Part shown: positions 7,172 to 14,877 of the stretch, piece by piece
Layout of the letters: every line of letters starts with the position of its first letter
Position numbering within the stretch: position 1 is the first letter of the stretch
NCBI GenBank assembly: GCA_002706885.1
Contig: PAKY01000006.1
Coordinates: 1 to 64,000 of the forward strand
Source of the DNA: Phycisphaerae bacterium
GTDB lineage: Bacteria; Planctomycetota; Phycisphaerae; Phycisphaerales; UBA1924
Direction: 5' to 3'
DNA length: 64,000 bases
Program-made: the position numbers and the translations under genes
The notes under the pieces: generated by a model
Told to the model about the DNA's origin: nothing
Databases searched by the model: none
Seen by the model: only the letters and a program-made list of their open reading frames with translations

Positions 7172-8677
7172 ATGAGCACGATTCTCGAAGACATCCTCGC
7201 CTGTCCGGATCTCCCCTCGCTCCCCCTCGTGGCGGTGCGGGTGATCGATCTCACGAGCGATCCGGATGTTTCGATGGACGATCTCGCGGGGGTTATCCAG
7301 ACCGACCAGGCACTCGCGGCGAAGGTGCTTCGCACGATCAACTCGAGCTTCTACGGCCTCCGGGAGCGGTGCTCGTCGATCCGCAAGGCGATCGTGATGC
7401 TGGGCCTGTCGCCCGTCAAGAGCCTCACGCTTGGCTTCAGCCTTGTCAGCTCCATCGACGTGTCGTCCGAGCCGCGGTTCGATTTCAAGTCGTACTGGAG
7501 GCGTGGCTTGCTCACGTCGGTCGCCGGTCGAACGGTCGCGGTCCGGATGGGGCTGGATTGCGCAGACGAGGTCTTCCTCGCCGGGCTGCTCCAGGACGTC
7601 GGCATGTTCGCGATGTACAAGGCGCTCGGATCCGAGTACCTCTACGCGATCGAACAGACCCAGGGCGACCACTCCAAGCTGGTGCGTGAGGAGCTGCTGG
7701 CGTTCGAGCATCAGCACCCCGAGATCGGGGCAATGCTTGCGCAGCGCTGGCGTCTTCCGGATTCGCTCGTGATCCCGATCCGCTACCACGAACGCCCCAC
7801 GGCGGCGCCGAAGGAGGCGCTCGAGATTGTCCGATGCGCCGCGCTCGGCGGCCTCGCTCACGACATCCTGACTGAGGAGGACGCCCGCGCAGCGACGAGG
7901 CGCTTCTACCAGCGTGCCGAGCAGTGGTTCAGGATGACGACCGACGTGTGCGATTCCATCCTCCGAGAGGTCAGCGAGGGCGCGAAGGAACTCGCGGACC
8001 TTCTGGATGTCGACGCGGGCGATTTCCGGAAGGCGGAAGAGGTTCTGGGAGCCGCCGACCGCCAGATCGTTGCGATCGGCTCCTCGGCGCCGCGGGAATC
8101 GTTCGCGACTTCGAAGCTTGAGCACCTGCTCACCGAATCGCCTGATACCGACGCGGTCACTGGAATCCCGTCCCGCAAGGGGTTCGACGCGATTCTCGAG
8201 AAGCTCTTCGAAACGACGGTCAAGAACGAGGACCCGCTCACACTCGTCCAGGTCACCATCGAGGGCCTCTCGCCGGTTGCCCAGCAGGCGGGACAGATCG
8301 CGAGCGACGAGATTCTGCTCTCGGTCATCGCGCTGGTGAACCGTCGGTTCGAGCCGCTTGGTGGCATCGTCTGCCGAATCTCGAACGCGGTGATCAGCAT
8401 CCTGCTCCCCGGCACGAACGCCGAGCATGCCGAGTCCGACGCGGTCGCCCTGCGGGACGATGTCGCACGCCTGAGCCCGAGCTGGCTGAGCGGTCACCAG
8501 GTCTCGTCGGACGTAAAGGTCACCATCTGCGCGGGCATGGCTTCGCGAACCGCTGAGAACGCGGCGCAGGTGACCACCCCCGCCAAGCTTCTCATCGCCG
8601 CGACTCGGGCGCTCCAGTCCGCTCGAAACGGCGATGGCGTCGCAACGTACATCCCGGTCGATCGCGCCGCGGCCTGA
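7172..8677 (+). CDS. HDOD-domain signalling protein with degenerate GGDEF domain
   Basis: 501 residues. The N-terminal ~270 residues are an HDOD domain (LPSLPLVAVRVIDLTSDP, DQALAAKVLRTINSSFYG, then LAGLLQDVGMFAMY and FEHQHPEIGAMLAQRW). HDOD proteins take part in signalling and act mostly through protein interactions. Residues about 320-490 follow a GGDEF-like pattern (DAVTGIPSRKGFDAIL at its start), but the catalytic GG[DE]EF is replaced by RISNAVISILLPG, so diguanylate cyclase activity is not expected. HDOD-GGDEF fusions are usual in planctomycetes and proteobacteria. Target unknown. Confidence 0.8.
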   Translation: MSTILEDILACPDLPSLPLVAVRVIDLTSDPDVSMDDLAGVIQTDQALAAKVLRTINSSFYGLRERCSSIRKAIVMLGLSPVKSLTLGFSLVSSIDVSSEPRFDFKSYWRRGLLTSVAGRTVAVRMGLDCADEVFLAGLLQDVGMFAMYKALGSEYLYAIEQTQGDHSKLVREELLAFEHQHPEIGAMLAQRWRLPDSLVIPIRYHERPTAAPKEALEIVRCAALGGLAHDILTEEDARAATRRFYQRAEQWFRMTTDVCDSILREVSEGAKELADLLDVDAGDFRKAEEVLGAADRQIVAIGSSAPRESFATSKLEHLLTESPDTDAVTGIPSRKGFDAILEKLFETTVKNEDPLTLVQVTIEGLSPVAQQAGQIASDEILLSVIALVNRRFEPLGGIVCRISNAVISILLPGTNAEHAESDAVALRDDVARLSPSWLSGHQVSSDVKVTICAGMASRTAENAAQVTTPAKLLIAATRALQSARNGDGVATYIPVDRAAA

Positions 8678-8704
8678 CCCGTGGGGGTCCGACGCCCGTC
8701 GGCC

Positions 8705-9925
8705 TCAGGCCGGGCGGAGGCGTCCTTCGGTGCGTGCGGCGGAACGCGCGGCGTCGATGTACGTCAGCACATCGCGCACGGTGACGGCGCCGATTCGGTC
8801 GAGCTCTTCCTCCAGCGAGCGGTATTCTCCCGTCGTCGCCCACACACGCCCGATCCGCTGCATCCGATCGGCGGGGCGCTCGCCGCTCAGCGTCGCCGCG
8901 GGCGCGATCTTCGTCCGAAGCCGGTCGAGTTCGTCCTCGTTAACCGCGTCCGCGAGCCCGTCGGTTTCACGGATGATGACCGACGCGATCTCGTCGAGCC
9001 GATTGGGCTCGCCGCTCGCGTAGACGAACACGCTTCCGACCCCGTCGTGAGCGTCGAAGCCCGATTGGGCCTCCTCCGCGATCCCGCTGTCCACGAGGGC
9101 CCAGTGCAGGCGGCTGTTGTCGGGGGCCCCGAGAAGCTGCGATGCGAGGCTCGCTGCGTATCGGGCATCGTCCTGAGCGGACGGGCCGTCGGCGACGGAG
9201 AGGTAGTACCCGCGGTGAACGCCATCGTCGGTCAGGTCGAGGGCGTCAGCGCCGCTCGGCGGGGGCGTCGCGTCTCTCGAGGCGCCGGTGCGTTCCCAGG
9301 CCGAGCAGACGCGTTCGACCGTGTCGCAGCACCGATCGAAGTCGATGTTCCCTGCGAGGCTCACCACCGTGTTGTCGGCCGAGTAGCGGTCGTTGAAGTA
9401 GGCCATCATTTCGTCCCGCTCGAGCGCGGTGATGGTCTCGTCCGTTCCGAGCACACGGTGTCCGAGCGCATGATCTCGGTAGTGGGCGGCGACCACCGAT
9501 TCGTAGAGCACCCAGAACGGATTGTCCTGGTACATCGCGATCTCTTCGAGGATGACGTTCTTCTCGGTGTCGAAGTCCCGTTGGCGGAGCGCTGGACGCA
9601 TCATCGCGCCGAGCAGGTCGACCGCCTCGTCGAGCCGCTCCGGCAGGACATGGGCGTAGAAGCAGGTCACCTCGCTGGAGGTGTACGCGTTGTTCTTCGC
9701 CCCGAGTTCGTCGAATCGGCGGTTGAGTTCATCGACCGAGATGGCCTCGGTCCCCTTGAACATCATGTGCTCGAGGAAGTGGCTGACCCCCATCAGGCGG
9801 CCCGGCTCGTCGCGAGCCCCGGTTCGGACGAAGAAACCTGCGGCCGCGGAATGCGCCGAGGGGTCAACTTCCGCGATCACGGTCAGGCCACTTGCGAGTT
9901 CACGCTGCTGAAACGTCACACTCAT
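8705..9925 (-). CDS. M16 family zinc metallopeptidase
   Basis: 406 residues. The inverted zinc site HxxEH is visible as HFLEH at 49-53, in the classic context GVSHFLEHMMFKGT, and the third ligand Glu lies in ILEEIAMYQDNP further down. The gene covers the active N-terminal half plus the second M16 domain (RGYYLSVADGPSAQDDARY, then SRLHWALVDSGIA). It resembles the PqqL/mitochondrial processing peptidase type of about 400-430 residues. No signal peptide is seen, so it is probably cytoplasmic. It lies 9 nt behind thiE on the same strand. Confidence 0.88.
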   Translation of the reverse strand: MSVTFQQRELASGLTVIAEVDPSAHSAAAGFFVRTGARDEPGRLMGVSHFLEHMMFKGTEAISVDELNRRFDELGAKNNAYTSSEVTCFYAHVLPERLDEAVDLLGAMMRPALRQRDFDTEKNVILEEIAMYQDNPFWVLYESVVAAHYRDHALGHRVLGTDETITALERDEMMAYFNDRYSADNTVVSLAGNIDFDRCCDTVERVCSAWERTGASRDATPPPSGADALDLTDDGVHRGYYLSVADGPSAQDDARYAASLASQLLGAPDNSRLHWALVDSGIAEEAQSGFDAHDGVGSVFVYASGEPNRLDEIASVIIRETDGLADAVNEDELDRLRTKIAPAATLSGERPADRMQRIGRVWATTGEYRSLEEELDRIGAVTVRDVLTYIDAARSAARTEGRLRPA

Positions 9926-9931
9926 GGCCCG

Positions 9932-9937
9932 AGTCTA
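9932..9937 (-). promoter_or_regulatory. Possible -10 element (TAGACT) before the M16 peptidase
   Basis: TAGACT stands 6 nt upstream of the ATG at 9925 on the minus strand. Its TAG is also the stop codon of thiE, so the match may be chance and the gene may simply be transcribed from thiE. Confidence 0.25.
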
Positions 9938-11005
9938 AGACCTGCCCGACCCCAGCGCCTCGACGATCCGGCGGGCGGCGGCTTGAGGATCGTCCGAGCC
10001 ACATACGAACGAGCTGACCGCAACCCCTCGAGCGCCGAGCCGCGCCAGTTCAGCGGCTCTGGTCGCGTCGATTCCGCTGATTGCAAGGTGGGGCGTCTGG
10101 CGGGTTCGCGCGTCTCCGAGATAGGCCTCGAGATACGACGTTCCGCTGATCTTGTCTTTCGGCTTGGTTGAGGAAGGGAACATGGGGCCTAGCCCGCAGT
10201 AGCTCGCGCCGTCCTCGACCGCTTGGACCGCGTCATCGAGACATGACGTAGATACGCCGATCAACGCGCGGTCACCGACAATCCGTCGGGCGTCGAACGG
10301 ATCGAGATCGCCCTGGCCCAGGTGAACGCCGTCGGCGTTGGCGAGTCTGGCGATATCCGGACGGTCGTTGATGATCACGGAGGCCCGTCCTGCGGCGACC
10401 GCAACGAGTTCGCGGGCCCTGCGGAGCAGTTCGCGGTCTACGAGATCGCCCTTCTCACGGAGTTGCAGGCAATCGGCGCCGCCGTCGATCGCCGCGCCGG
10501 CGACATCCAGCCACGGGCGGCGGCAGAGCGACTCGGTCAGCAGAACGCACAAGCGCCACTGCGGCGCGAGCGGCGGGAGCCTCGTTGCGACGATCCGCTC
10601 GATTTCGTAGAGCTCGTACCGCCCTCGCTCGAACAGTTCGGCGTCTGCGCCGCCGAGCTTCGCGGCCTCTTCGAGTGTTCGAAGCGCCTCTTGGGCGCGC
10701 CGAGCCGCGGCCGTCGCGACGGCTCGGAGCGATGGGCGCGAAGTTTCCGAGGTTGTGGGGATGGTGGTTCCAACGTCGCCCGGGGTGTCTCTGGCGGTCA
10801 TTCCTAAGAGCGGCTCGCACGTCTCGCGGATGGCATGACGCAGGTTCTTCAGGCGGTCCGTGAGCGGAGCATCGTCGAACACAAATCGGCAGATGTCTTC
10901 GAGTGTGCGCAGACCTTCGGCCGCGCGGTTCGCGCAAGCGTCAGCCATCCGCCCGATCTCTGGAGCGGCGTTTCGGACGTTGGGTTGGGGGGTCGGATCG
11001 GACAT
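9935..11005 (-). CDS. thiE: Thiamine-phosphate synthase with N-terminal ThiD2-type domain
   Basis: 356 residues. Residues ~150-350 are ThiE: DCLQLREKGDL, VIINDRPDIARLANADGVHLGQGDL (pyrophosphate and pyrimidine site), GVSTSC, GLGPMFPSSTKPKD and a final AISGID loop. It joins HMP-pyrophosphate with the thiazole phosphate to give thiamine phosphate. Residues ~20-135 (ANRAAEGLRTLEDICRFVFDD, later ARRAQEALRTLEEAAKL) match the ThiD2-type all-helical domain found with ThiE in several phyla. No TPP riboswitch is visible in the 59 bp between this gene and the divergent neighbour. The thiazole synthase gene thiG is elsewhere in the window (54539). Confidence 0.88.
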   Translation of the reverse strand: MSDPTPQPNVRNAAPEIGRMADACANRAAEGLRTLEDICRFVFDDAPLTDRLKNLRHAIRETCEPLLGMTARDTPGDVGTTIPTTSETSRPSLRAVATAAARRAQEALRTLEEAAKLGGADAELFERGRYELYEIERIVATRLPPLAPQWRLCVLLTESLCRRPWLDVAGAAIDGGADCLQLREKGDLVDRELLRRARELVAVAAGRASVIINDRPDIARLANADGVHLGQGDLDPFDARRIVGDRALIGVSTSCLDDAVQAVEDGASYCGLGPMFPSSTKPKDKISGTSYLEAYLGDARTRQTPHLAISGIDATRAAELARLGARGVAVSSFVCGSDDPQAAARRIVEALGSGRS

Positions 11006-11064
11006 CGGGACGGGCTTCGAGGGTTTCCGCTGGCGACGAGGCGCCCGAGGGGCGACAATACGCT

Positions 11065-11805
11065 ATGCGCGAGCCCTACGCCCTCGAACCCGAACCGACC
11101 GCCCCGGATCTGCCGGGTGGGGTCATCGTTCGCTCGGCGTTCGAGGATCTTGTCGAGCCGCTCGCGGCGGAGCTGTATCTCCACGCGGGCTCGTGCGTGC
11201 GCAACTTTGGTGATTTTCACCTCGCGTGCTCGGTCGGACCGGCGCAGGTCGCGGTCGTGATGCGGCTGATGGTCGATCCGGCGTACCGATGGCTCCCCTG
11301 GAACCGGACACACCTCTGGATCGTTGAGGATCGCGTCGTTCCGGTCGACCACCCGGAGAGCTCGATGCGGCAGCTTGTCGAGCTGGTCAGCGATCACGCG
11401 GGCATCCCCGAGCGACAGATTCACGCCCCGCCAACCGGCGAGGGCGCGGCGGCGACGTACGAGCGGGAGCTTCAATCGACGCTCGCGTGGCGTGAGAAGG
11501 GGCAGGATCGGCTCGACTACGCGCTCCTCGCGCTCGATCGGGACGGCGGCGTTGGAGGCGCGGGGGTCGTGGGGGCTGACGGCGGCGACCACTTGTTCCG
11601 CCGGTTCGAAGCTGAAGCCGGCCCATCGATTGCGGCGACGCCAGAGCTGATCCGATCCTCACGCCTGATCGCGATTGTCGCGTCGGGCGCCGAAGCGGCG
11701 TCGGGGGTCAGGCTGGTGGTCGATGGACGTTCCGACGCGATCGCGAGGATTAGGCCCGTTGGTGGGGCGATGAGGTGGTACGTGGACGGTGAAGCCTGCG
11801 CATGA
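11065..11805 (+). CDS. Degenerate 6-phosphogluconolactonase / sugar-phosphate isomerase-like protein
   Basis: 246 residues. The order of elements resembles the NagB/6PGL fold: FEDLVEPLAAELY and FHLACSVGPAQVAVVM where active enzymes have the substrate loop LSGG, WNRTHLWIVEDRVVPVDHPESS where they have GDERxVP...SN, and DYALLALDRDGG where they have the G-DGHTAS active loop. The key Gly-Gly, Gly of GDER, Asn and catalytic His are all changed. It may be an inactive relative or an enzyme of altered specificity. It overlaps rluD by 4 bp (ATGA), so the two are translationally coupled. Confidence 0.5.
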   Translation: MREPYALEPEPTAPDLPGGVIVRSAFEDLVEPLAAELYLHAGSCVRNFGDFHLACSVGPAQVAVVMRLMVDPAYRWLPWNRTHLWIVEDRVVPVDHPESSMRQLVELVSDHAGIPERQIHAPPTGEGAAATYERELQSTLAWREKGQDRLDYALLALDRDGGVGGAGVVGADGGDHLFRRFEAEAGPSIAATPELIRSSRLIAIVASGAEAASGVRLVVDGRSDAIARIRPVGGAMRWYVDGEACA

Positions 11806-12647
11806 AGCGAAACAACGGAACGATCACGATCGAGCCGAACGAGCGTGTCACGTTCGGGATGCGATACGAGAGCGATGAACTCATTGTTGTGGACAAGCCC
11901 GCGGGCGTCGTGACGCAGCCGGGCGTGGGCCACGAGCACGACACGCTCCTGAATGGGCTCTGGGCGAGCTACGAGAAGCAACTCCGCCAGCTCGGCGCGA
12001 GCCGGGACTGGGGGCTGGTGCATCGGCTGGACCGTCAGACCAGCGGCCTTGTCGCGGTCGCGCTCTCGCAGCGCATGTACGACGCGATGCGCGCCGCGTT
12101 TGCGGAACGGCGGGTCCGGAAACACTACTGGGCCGTGTGCCTGAAGAGGCCCGAGCAGCCCGACGGCGTGATTCGCCGGCCGATCTTCGAGCAGGTCAAG
12201 CGCAAGGACAAGTACACGAGCGAGAAGAAGGCGATCCTGTCGGCGGAGGGCAAGCCCGCGATCACCGCGTACCGCACGCTTCAGGCCTCGGATACCGCGG
12301 CGTTGATCGAGGCGAGGCCCGTTACGGGTCGGCTGCACCAGGTTCGTGTGCATCTCGCGTCGATTGGGGCCGGCATCCTGGGCGATCAGGTGTACGGGCC
12401 GCGCCGGACATCCGGCGCCGCTGCGCGCGTCGCGCTTCATGCGTGGCGGTTGGTGCTTCCGGTCGGCGCGGACGAGGAGATCGACGTGCGGTCCCCCATG
12501 CCGCGCGACATGCGGAGGTTGCTCCGGCTCCACGACCTCGAGCCGCCGAGCGCTTCCAAGCGGGTTCCGTCAGAGCACGGCGGCGATGAAGTCGCTCGCG
12601 ACCCCGTCGGCGAAGAGGACGCCGCTGTCGGTGAGGACCCAACGTGA
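11802..12647 (+). CDS. rluD: RluA/RluD family 23S rRNA pseudouridine synthase
   Basis: 281 residues. The catalytic motif HRLDRQTSG is at 74-82 with Asp77 as nucleophile; IIV.VDKPAGVVTQPG upstream and the RLHQVRVHLASIGAGILGDQVYG motif downstream complete the RluA-type domain. It converts uridines of large-subunit rRNA (or possibly tRNA) to pseudouridine. No S4 domain precedes the catalytic domain, which is shorter than E. coli RluD. The last 26 codons overlap the end of convergent hemW and are low in recognisable conservation. Confidence 0.85.
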   Translation: MKRNNGTITIEPNERVTFGMRYESDELIVVDKPAGVVTQPGVGHEHDTLLNGLWASYEKQLRQLGASRDWGLVHRLDRQTSGLVAVALSQRMYDAMRAAFAERRVRKHYWAVCLKRPEQPDGVIRRPIFEQVKRKDKYTSEKKAILSAEGKPAITAYRTLQASDTAALIEARPVTGRLHQVRVHLASIGAGILGDQVYGPRRTSGAAARVALHAWRLVLPVGADEEIDVRSPMPRDMRRLLRLHDLEPPSASKRVPSEHGGDEVARDPVGEEDAAVGEDPT

Positions 12648-13862
12648 CGCCGTCCCGTCGCGGCGCTCCGTGAGGCGCCCGCTCGCGGCGTGCTCAGCCG
12701 CCACGCGGTCGAGTTCGTCGCTGAGCCCGGGGCAGATCGCGTCGGCGTCGGCCCGGGCTCGGTCCGCCTCCACGCCCTCCGCGAGCCGCATGCCGGTCAT
12801 GAGCCGTTCCGCCAGCGCTCGCCGAGCGTCGGGCGTCTCAACATCGTGGACCATCGAAAGGCCCTCGTCGCTGAACCCGAGGTAGCTGTCGAGACGCGGG
12901 GTGTTCTTCCAGCGGTACCCCGCCGCGTGCCCCGAGGCCGACGGGCCCGCCGCGAGCCACTGATCCTGGCGCCAGTACGCGAGATTGTGGCGCGAAGCAG
13001 CGCCGACGCGGGCGTAGTTGCTCACCTCGTACCGCTCAAACCCGGCGGCGGTCGTCAGGTCACGCGCGAGTTCAAACATCTCGATCTCGATCTCTTCGGC
13101 GGTGGGGGTGAACTCGGCGCGGGCGAGGCGCGCCGTCATCGCGGTGTTGGGCTCGTAGGTCAGGTTGTACGCCGAGACGTGATCGATCGGCAGCGAGAGC
13201 GCGGTCTCGAGGTCGTTACGCCACATGGGCGTCGTCTGGCCCGGAACGGCGTAGATCAGGTCGACCGACCGATGGCCGATGCCCGCGGCGCGAGCGGCCT
13301 CGATCGCTTCGCTAACGGCGCCGGGGGTGTGGAGGCGTTCGAGGCGTTTGAGGGTGTCCTCGTGGAACGACTGGGCGCCCATGCTCACACGCGTCACGCC
13401 GCCCGCGACGAGGCGGTCGAAGAGTTCGGGCGTCACCGATTCGGGATTGCACTCGACGGTGAACTCCGTTTCAGGCGCCTGCAACTGAATCTCGGACAGG
13501 TCGAACTGCTCGCTGAGGGATGTGAGGAGCCGGGTCCAGAGGTCGACGCGGAGCAGGCTGGGCGTCCCGCCGCCCACGAAGATCGTCCGGAGCGGTGATC
13601 CCTTGGCGAGTGGGGCGAGCGCCGACAGCTCCGCCATCAGCCGCGTCACGAACGCCTCCTGCCGATCCTGCGTGTCCACGATGCTGTAGAAGTCGCAGTA
13701 GTGGCACTTGTGAGAACAGAACGGGATGTGGACGTAGAGCGAACGGACTGGCCCTTCGGCATCGCCATGTGCCGCCGATTGAACGTGTCGGAGGGGTGAA
13801 ACCGTTTCAACTCCCTGTGGGTCGAGCGATTGCCCGCGGACGCTCGGCTTGATAACGTGCAT
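12570..13862 (-). CDS. hemW: HemW-like radical SAM coproporphyrinogen dehydrogenase-family protein
   Basis: 430 residues from ATG 13862, which has CCGGAG six bases upstream; a TTG seven codons earlier is possible. SLYVHIPFCSHKCHYCDFYS (41-60) carries the radical-SAM cluster cysteines 49, 53 and 56, followed by GGGTPSLL, TVECNPES, GVTRVSMGAQSFHE and the HemW C-terminal domain (EVSNYARVGAASRHNLAYW). The NYA and SxHN signatures place it in HemW, a heme chaperone in current understanding, formerly called HemN. About 40 extra residues precede the domain. The 3' end overlaps rluD tail to tail by 78 bp. Confidence 0.88.
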   Translation of the reverse strand: MHVIKPSVRGQSLDPQGVETVSPLRHVQSAAHGDAEGPVRSLYVHIPFCSHKCHYCDFYSIVDTQDRQEAFVTRLMAELSALAPLAKGSPLRTIFVGGGTPSLLRVDLWTRLLTSLSEQFDLSEIQLQAPETEFTVECNPESVTPELFDRLVAGGVTRVSMGAQSFHEDTLKRLERLHTPGAVSEAIEAARAAGIGHRSVDLIYAVPGQTTPMWRNDLETALSLPIDHVSAYNLTYEPNTAMTARLARAEFTPTAEEIEIEMFELARDLTTAAGFERYEVSNYARVGAASRHNLAYWRQDQWLAAGPSASGHAAGYRWKNTPRLDSYLGFSDEGLSMVHDVETPDARRALAERLMTGMRLAEGVEADRARADADAICPGLSDELDRVAAEHAASGRLTERRDGTASRWVLTDSGVLFADGVASDFIAAVL

Positions 13863-13952
13863 GTCGAGCTCCGGGTCGCGCAAGGGTCTGCGGCGTCGAA
13901 TCGGCTCTCCGGGGGGCCGCTACCGACGCCGGCGAAGAAGGGTACGGCAGCC

Positions 13953-14459
13953 GTGGACGTGGTTCTGATCGGTGTACAGCCGAGCGGTCGATCGGTCCCG
14001 ATCTCGATCAAGCGGGCTCGGACGATCTTTGGGCGGCAGACGGATTGTCACATCCGCATCCCTGCGAACGACGTCTCGCGCAACCACTGCGAGCTCGTCC
14101 TTGAGAACGGATCGGTCTCCATCGCTGACATGGGCTCCCGAAATGGGACGTTCGTCAACAAGGAGAAGGTCGACCGCCGCGAGCTCGAGGCTGGCGACAT
14201 CATCACGATCGGCCCCGGGGTATTCGTGGTGCAGGTTGACGGATCTCCTGCCGACGTTGACGCTGCAGCGGCGTTCCGAGAAGGCGCCATCACCGCGGGC
14301 GAGCCGGGATCGATCGCCAAGGCCGATGACATCCGGACGACAGGCGGTGGTGGGCTTCTGGATGAGGTCGGATCGTCGTACGACCCGGACGACAGCAGCG
14401 TGGTCGAGTTCGAGTTCGATCTCGACGACGACGACGAGGATGACCAGCCGCCGCTCTGA
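13953..14459 (+). CDS. FHA-domain protein with acidic C-terminal tail
   Basis: 168 residues from GTG 13953, which has a GAAGAAGGG Shine-Dalgarno sequence; upstream residues in the longer frame do not belong to the fold. A single FHA domain covers ~1-100: FGRQTDCHIRIP, SRNH at 42-45 and GSRNGTFVN at 61-69 are the phosphothreonine-binding motifs. The last ~60 residues are low complexity and end in a run of Asp/Glu. FHA proteins read Ser/Thr kinase signalling, which planctomycetes use heavily; no kinase is in the window. Confidence 0.87.
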   Translation: MDVVLIGVQPSGRSVPISIKRARTIFGRQTDCHIRIPANDVSRNHCELVLENGSVSIADMGSRNGTFVNKEKVDRRELEAGDIITIGPGVFVVQVDGSPADVDAAAAFREGAITAGEPGSIAKADDIRTTGGGGLLDEVGSSYDPDDSSVVEFEFDLDDDDEDDQPPL

Positions 14460-14545
14460 GTCGGCACGCTGAGCCGTGGCTTCTGGTCGGCGGTCTGCGC
14501 CGTTGATTCACCTGATGAGGGAGCGGAACAGGCGGCCGGCGGTTG

Positions 14546-14707
14546 TCAGCCTGCCTTCGCGCTCGCCGGGCCTTCGGGGACGCGACAGATTGTCCCACAG
14601 CTCCGGCACTTGATGCTCTTGCCCCGCGCGGTCTCCGGGACGTGAAGCACCTTGCGGCACGTCAGCTTGGGGCACATCATCATGATGGTCTTTTTGTCGC
14701 TCGACAT
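14546..14707 (-). CDS. 53-residue zinc-ribbon protein
   Basis: A small open frame, ATG 14707 to TGA 14546. The product contains two cysteine pairs: Cys12 and Cys17 (CPKLTC), then Cys34 and Cys37 (KCRSC), with Cys41 nearby. This is a rubredoxin-knuckle or zinc-ribbon layout (MMCPKLTCRKVLHVPE...KSIKCRSCGTICRVP). The spacing and the RKVLxVPETARGK stretch resemble short zinc-ribbon proteins common in planctomycetes. A GAGG lies about 10 nt upstream. It is divergent from purA by 170 bp. Role unknown; nucleic-acid or protein binding is a guess. Confidence 0.7.
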   Translation of the reverse strand: MSSDKKTIMMMCPKLTCRKVLHVPETARGKSIKCRSCGTICRVPEGPASAKAG

Positions 14708-14866
14708 CGGTCGCAATCCTCGCTAATCCGGGGATCGGTTCTGGCAGGCCCCGGCTTGAGACGCGGGTCGAGCGGGATGGCCCGGCGGGGCGGTGTCGGC
14801 GGGTTGGACAGGCGGGAACGCGGCATCCGCCCATATCGGACCCGACCTATCGGGCGTCGCGTCGCG

Positions 14867-14872
14867 TACAGT
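14867..14872 (+). promoter_or_regulatory. Putative -10 element (TACAGT) for leaderless purA mRNA
   Basis: TACAGT is followed by CCGAG and the ATG at 14878, a 5-nt gap. There is no Shine-Dalgarno sequence in front of purA. No clear -35 element at 16-18 nt. Confidence 0.45.
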
Positions 14873-14877
14873 CCGAG

